This document shows positions 58,605 through 64,000 of a DNA stretch of 64,000 bases, in pieces. The position numbers were made by a program, and so were the translations under genes. This DNA comes from Litoditis marina (taxonomy: Eukaryota; Nematoda; Chromadorea; Rhabditida; Rhabditidae), in contig OZ038436.1 of assembly GCA_964036275.1 (NCBI GenBank), positions 19,929,904 through 19,993,903 on the forward strand, written 5' to 3'. The notes beneath the pieces were generated by a model, which ran no database searches, was not told where the DNA came from, and saw only the letters and a list, made by a program, of their open reading frames with translations. Each line of letters begins with the position of its first letter. Within the stretch, counting starts at the first letter, position 1.

Positions 58605-61269
58605 TCAATTGGCCCACATTGTTTCGAGTTGTCTGAAGTAGGCATCCGAGGTGTGTTGCTGGTCTTGGGCAGAAGGAACTACGGTAGATGATTTATTGAT
58701 TGATTTTCGACAGAAAATTAGAGAAAAGAAGCCACGTCGCCATTGCGGAACACTCAATATAGTAGTCAGCATCGTTGCGTTGGCTACACTGGAATAGAAT
58801 TACAGCTAATTACATAGATTGGTGAAACTTTACACGTTCAAGTCTACAATAATAATCTTGATCCATTTGCTGACTCGAAAAAACTGCATATAGACACACA
58901 TAAGATCAACTCCCATTAATGTATTGTATGCGTTTTTGAGCACTGAGAAACAAGTTTATGTTCTACATCTATCTAGGTTTGTGTAGAGGGTAGACGTGAG
59001 TTACGGTTTGCTTTATATACACAGCAAAAAGTGGACGCATGATGATCAGACTACAAACATTTGGTCAGAACAACAATCTTCGTTTTGACTTTTGGTTTCT
59101 GAGTGAATCCTAGAAAGACGGTTCATCCGTTCTGTGTTGAGTACACTTTCTAACTCACGCTGCCAGGATCATTTCGAACAACGCGAGACAAACTAGTTGT
59201 GCCTGAGATTTTGCGGGGAAAACGAAAACAGCAAGCCAGATAGGAGCTCCATTTATACAACAGACAAGGGCGAAGGCTTTTACAACCTTGGAAAGCAGCT
59301 GAAAGAGAGGTTGGGTGTTATTCTACAAGTTAAGCCTACAATCGCTGAGAGCTGACTTAAACGTGTCCACAATTTCCATAACATTCGAAGTAAATTGAAG
59401 GAATGTTCAATATTGTTCAATACTTGTCTCGACATGCCAGAACATTTGGGGTATGAAACTCAACCGAGAAAGAACGAGTTTTAGAAGTCTCTAAGTTTTT
59501 GATCTCAAACAAAAGTCAAACTTTTTCCGAGTCGTTTTTAGTTTCTTCAAACCCACTTTAACTTTCAAGTTTTCAAGTTTGGGGAAAAACAACCACTCAA
59601 CGCCTACTTTGTCTTTCCAATATCCAATATGTTTATTTGTGAGTGGAAACACATTGTAGTATATGACATGGTTTTCATTTTGGAGATTACAACAAGTTCA
59701 GACACTACATAAACTGACTAATGACGCAAATGAAAAAAACTCAATTCACAAATAACTAACCGTAATTACTCTAACGTTCTCCTTTGCCTGAAATCTGATA
59801 CTAAGCGTGTATGCTTCGTTTCGATTTTTATGAAGGACATTGATAGATTCCAGGGTTTTTCGATTATATCTATATAGATAGAAATAGAAGAGAAACGAGA
59901 AACATAACAGTAAAAAAGTGGACGCCGAGAAGAATAGTAGATTCGTGTAACCTTGAATTGAGTATGAATACATAACTATTCTTGTGCATTACCGGGAAAA
60001 ACTGTTTCCACTTAGTTAGCAAAAAAGATCACATGTTACTTTCTACCCGTAAAAAACTAATTTTCAAGCTAGTACAGACTCGATTTCAACTATCTTCGAT
60101 CCACCCAGAGCTTGGATTTTGCCTGAGGCACTGCGTTTCCATGATGCACGCCGTTGACAACTTTTCTTCATTTGTTGGAAAAAGTGTGCGTATCGATTGA
60201 GACCAAACTCGAGATTTGACTACAAACATAGCAGGACAGCACAACGTATAACGTACTGCTCTTTGCTTGACCTTAACCCAAAAAACTACCTCTCAAAAAA
60301 CTTACCAAGACTCAGAGAAGCAGTGGAGAATCCGCCCATCGAAACGGCAAAGATGGCCGCCCCGACCGATATCCAACCCCTCGGTTTCTTTTCGTAGTCG
60401 CTGAGATAGTAACTGGCCATGGCTCTTTCCCAAATAATGATAGGCAGCATTGTGTAGACAGATAAGAGGTACGTTGTCCGGAGAAATCCACAAATCAATA
60501 GAGGAGAATCGATCCATGTATCACCTAAAAACAGTGTGTACTCACAACTAGTTAACAAATAGCAATCTAAATTGCAGTCAAATGTGAAATTTCAGTGGCA
60601 GTTGTAAATCAAGAATAATTACGGTTGAAGTTTGAACTGTAAGCTCTTGGAAATTCAAAGTAATTTTGTTATCTGCATATTTTTTTGCGGACTCAACCAA
60701 GCATTTTTACTAAAGAAAAAGAGATAGATATTATCGAAAAATCAATCCGAGATCAGGAAAAAAGTTATTAGAATCATTATTTGAATAATTGCATTCTATG
60801 AATGAACCTAGTATGCCTCGTTATGCAACATTGGTGCGAAACACTTGTTCTCATAACCATGTGTCTGTAGAAATATCACATCAAAACTTGAGGCGCACTG
60901 TTCTGTAGCTGCAATTACAAATACGCTTCAAACTTGGAGGTTACCTGTGAGCTTCCAAATCCCTGCTTGATAGAATAGTGCAATTAGCCTACTAATAGCG
61001 GCCACATAATATGTGAGTATGAAACCCTGCATAATCCGGGTCAAGTTGCGATGAAAAGCGAAAAATCGAGACTGCACGTAAACTAAGAACCAAATTGATG
61101 AAATTGAACAAAATATGAAAAATACTTCCACGCAGTATATGGCATATAGGACAGTGGAGTCAGATCCTGGATAACTCGGGTGTACCATCATCAGGTCCAT
61201 CAACTGTACAGTGTACCCGCCAACCAGAGTCAAATTGTAATACTGCGGGATTTTCCCAGTTAGCTCCAT
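58605..61269 (-). CDS. sre-type seven-transmembrane chemoreceptor, gene 12 (complete)
   Basis: Exons: 61269-60945, 60524-60306, 59951-59761, 59298-59159, 58788-58605; 1059 nt, 352 residues. ATG at 61269 (MELTGKIPQYYNLT) lies 7 nt after a TTCTAG acceptor. It is very close to gene 11 in exon 1 (same length, VHPSYPG and STxLYAIY segments) and exon 2 (YYLSDYEKKPRGWIS). TM3 has IIIWERAM where gene 11 has VVIGERAM. Exon 3 enters through TTCAAG, as in genes 11 and 2, and ends ACG|GTTAGT. TM6 contains VCCINGAPIWLAVFVF. The tail ends MWAN. Introns are free of obvious large insertions. No lesions. Confidence 0.9.
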
Positions 61270-62181
61270 TTCCTCCCTAGAAAAGCAAAAAAGAAAATGA
61301 CAGGCGAAGTCACAAGGAAGATTAAAAATAATTTAAATACGCTTTTCATGTTCAAATAAGGCAACAAATAATTGTATTTATAAAACACACGTCTTTGACT
61401 AGCTGAAAAAACAGATGGGGTGAATGGTAAACTCAAAATGGTAAGCGGCCAGTTTGAAATGGAAAACATTGTAAACACCCATCAGTATATAAATGCACAA
61501 TTTGTAATCGAAATGTAGATTTGGATATGTCTTGTGCGTTCCATAACATAACTGTTCTGGTCACTTCTAGTCTATGCTCATGGAACGATTAGCGAGATAA
61601 TTGCACACTGCGTTACTGAGATCATAGGAAGTAGATGATAATTTCGGAGTAAGGGCATCGATGATCATCCCTCTGGGTAGGAAATGTTTTACTTCCCGTT
61701 TGACTGCGTCTGCAAATCTTAATTGTACGTCTAGCCAAAGCCAACAACGATTAACCAAAGTTGAAGAAAGGGTAAACTTTGAAAAAAAATATGATCAAGT
61801 CTTTTGTGCCTAATTGAAAGAAAAATCTGGGCTTCTTGGACTAGTTGTTGTTTGGTTCATCTTGCCATGGTGCTAAACGTCCTGATAAACGCGTTTTTTT
61901 CATAATGCAACGTTCGTGGAACACATCTGTTTGAACAGCATCCACGGCAAACGGTCTTGTTCTTCATGTGTTTTGTCTCGTTTTTTTCGTTTTTCGTGGA
62001 ACCATCAGGGAATCGGCTATTTCCTGCATATTTTTCGTTCTTCCATCAGAATCAGAGAAAACTCAAACTTTTGTGGAGTTGCGTTTATCATAGGTTTTGT
62101 AAACAGTAGTGTCAAATGCAGAAATTTCAGAGCACTTTGATTTATTGACATAAATATACGAGATGTAAAAAAAAAAAGAAT
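61270..62181. other. Intergenic gap between genes 12 and 13
   Basis: AT-rich. A GGAGGAA segment and TTCTAG acceptor precede the gene 12 ATG. No repeats of the families seen elsewhere and no supported gene. Confidence 0.5.
62141..62146 (-). terminator. poly(A) signal AATAAA of gene 13
   Basis: AATAAA on the minus strand, 36 nt past the TGA of gene 13. Confidence 0.55.
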
Positions 62182-63522
62182 TCAGTTAGTCCACATGGTC
62201 TCGAGTTGTCTGAAGTAGGTGTCTGATGCATGTTGTTGGTCTTGGGTAGACGGGGCTATGGTAGAAGGCATGGCGATCGAGTTCTGACAGCTAATTATTG
62301 AAAATAAGCCACGTCGCCATTGCGGAACACTCAGTACAGTAGTCAGCATCGTTGCGTTGGCTATCCTGTAATAACAATTTCGATATTTTTATTGGTGCTG
62401 GAATATGGACCTCATTCACTGATATACATTTTGTGTAGGGGAAGCCCTGTCTGAGTTTTAGATTTCTCTGCGTTCACTTACACAGCATAAAATCGAAGCA
62501 CGAAAGTAAAACAATTCACGATGCTTCGATTTACCCATCTCTTAAAGTCGTATTTACGTGAAATGTACTAAAGATAAATGTTGGTTAATCGCGACCCATC
62601 GATCCTAGCTTGCAACTCCAAACACATACGATATTTATATGCTCAAACATCCCGCCATGACAATATTCTTACAAACAGAAAGCGAAGTGATAGACGCAGT
62701 GTGGGATGAAGCGGTCTGATGGATTTTGTTCACTTGAGCTACTTCAAAACAACCACTCTCTGCTAGCATCGTAGTGCTTCAACAAATCGGCCATTGAATC
62801 TTTGTCAAGGTAACGACGACTAACGAAGCTTTCACTCATTCTGATCTGACCAAATTTCAACTCACGCTGCCATGGCCATTTCGAATGATGCGAAACAAAT
62901 AAGCTGTGCCAGAGATTTTGCTGGGAACACGAAAAGGGCAAGCCAGATTGGGACCGCATGTACACAGCAGAATACTCCGAAGACTTTGACCGATTTGGAT
63001 AGCAACTGAAGCACGATCTTCGGTTTTATTATACGGTTAGGTGGTGAATATTTCAACCACTGTTACGTTTCGAGATATTTGCAAGAACACAAGTTGAACA
63101 AATAAATGATCAACACTTTTGGAGATCACTTCGCGTTATGCATAATAAAGTTACGAGTACAACCCAGTTTGACAGAAACGTCGTGTTTATGGACTTTCCC
63201 AGATATCAAGTTTGAACAATATCTGGTTTATATGAGTACCTATAATTGTTTCGATATTCCGCATGTCATTTTTGGACGTTCTACAGTTGTCTATTTAAGG
63301 TTCTTGACCAAAATCCTTTTATAAAACTAACTGTAATCACTCGAACGTTTTCTTTCGCTTGAAACCTCATACTGAGAGTATATGCCTCGTTCCTGTTTTT
63401 GTGAAGGATATTTATAGCTTTCAAAGTCTTTCGATTATATCTATATAGATAGAAATAGGAGAAGAATGAGGAACACAACAGTACAAATCCGACGGCCGAG
63501 AAGATTGGTATACTTGTGTAAC
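62182..63522 (-). CDS. sre-type chemoreceptor, gene 13 (3' part only: exons 3-5)
   Basis: Exons 3, 4 and 5 are at 63522-63332, 63005-62866 and 62365-62182. The remaining 478 bp to the window end contain no exon 2, so exons 1 and 2 must lie further right or be missing. Exon 3 encodes GYTSIPIFSAVGF with YLYRYNRKTLK and YTLSMRFQAKENVRVIT. Exon 4 has LLSKSVKVFGVFCC and ends GC|. Exon 5 has IANATMLTTVLSVPQWRRG and stops after MWTN. Intron positions and exon lengths equal those of gene 12. Both acceptors and donors are canonical except the ACA|GTTAGT exon 3 junction, typical of this trio. An AATAAA lies 36 nt beyond the stop. Whether the gene is whole cannot be judged here. Confidence 0.85.
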
Positions 63523-63841
63523 CTTCAATATATTCATTGAAAACAGAAACTTTGTTTGAAAATGGAACACGGTCAGCAAAGACAATGCACCTTTTAGCGA
63601 TTGTAATCAATTCGAAATTCAAATTGCGAAATAGACCTATTATTCGGTAATAAGAATAGTTCGCGTCTAACGGTCACGTCGCTTATTTTCGCGTGCAACT
63701 CCTACGCAAAGACAAATGTACGTGCACTTGAGAACTCAAAACAAGCGTCGTTGCAAAACAGTAAATTATTATTTATACAGAGTGGCTGTCATATATATTG
63801 ACTTTCCCTCTTGCCATATGACGTCTCTTCGGGGAACACTA

Positions 63842-63965
63842 TCGCGCGCAGCGCGGAGCGCGGCGCAGATTAGTTTTTGATCACAATATTGCGGACTTTC
63901 AAAAGTGGTTTTATGCCATTTTCTCAAAAACTCCTGAACGGATTTTTGAGATTTTGATAGAGAGA
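63842..63965. repeat. GC-rich hairpin repeat, copy 3
   Basis: GCGCGCAGCGCGGAGCGCGGCGCAGATTAGTTTTTGATC, then a TTTCAAAAGTGG..TTTTCTCAAAAACTC tail as in 57064-57200. The gap 63523-63841 shows nothing else; it is probably intron 2 of gene 13. Confidence 0.6.
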
Positions 63966-64000
63966 GATAGAGGAGGAGAGGCTCTATCATTGAGCTATTC

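Noticed and set aside
1..64000. CRISPR arrays, bacterial operons, prophage
   Set aside because: Introns, receptor family and repeat types are all eukaryotic; no spaced repeat array is present.

Overview
The window is nuclear DNA from a nematode, most likely a Caenorhabditis-group worm. It is AT-rich, has short GT..TTTCAG introns, and holds 13 tandem copies of one nematode-specific chemoreceptor gene, all on the minus strand. No other intact gene family was found. The proteins match the Sre (serpentine receptor class E) seven-transmembrane family. Diagnostic features are the HRN motif after TM1, the ER-A-ASYF / DYEKK-RGW block after TM3, the YTLSIRFQ block after TM5, and a final PQWRRG block before a short tail ending near MW. 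The species cannot be named from sequence alone.

Every copy has the same five-exon design. Exon 1 (about 305-330 bp, ends phase 1) carries TM1-2. Exon 2 (exactly 219 bp in all 12 copies that have it) carries TM3-4. Exon 3 (182-200 bp) carries TM5. Exon 4 (exactly 140 bp in all 13) carries TM6 and the start of TM7. Exon 5 (178-196 bp in intact copies) carries the end of TM7 and the tail. Intact copies encode about 344-355 residues. All 12 visible start codons have a splice acceptor 5-26 nt upstream, as expected for spliced-leader trans-splicing or a 5'UTR intron.

Layout from left to right (transcription runs right to left): gene 1 (1-2619, cut by the window edge, nonsense mutation); genes 2-8 (4119-39104, one close subfamily; gene 4 has a frameshifted tail and gene 7 a premature stop); genes 9 and 10 (41221-47813, a subfamily that gene 1 resembles); genes 11, 12 and 13 (50874 to beyond the right half, a third subfamily; gene 13 shows only exons 3-5). 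The order suggests that the 2-8 block expanded inside an older array of 1/9/10-type genes.

The 1-4 kb intergenic gaps and the longer introns hold many non-coding elements: several MITE/foldback families with clear inverted repeats, a tRNA-derived SINE-like family sitting antisense inside sre introns, a 3' fragment of an RTE-type LINE, GC-rich hairpin repeats and short tandem duplications. The 5' flanks of six genes of the 2-8 block share a roughly 200-bp conserved block. Scattered in the gaps are short plus-strand coding-like remnants that resemble each other and may come from an unrecognised partner gene duplicated along with the receptors.
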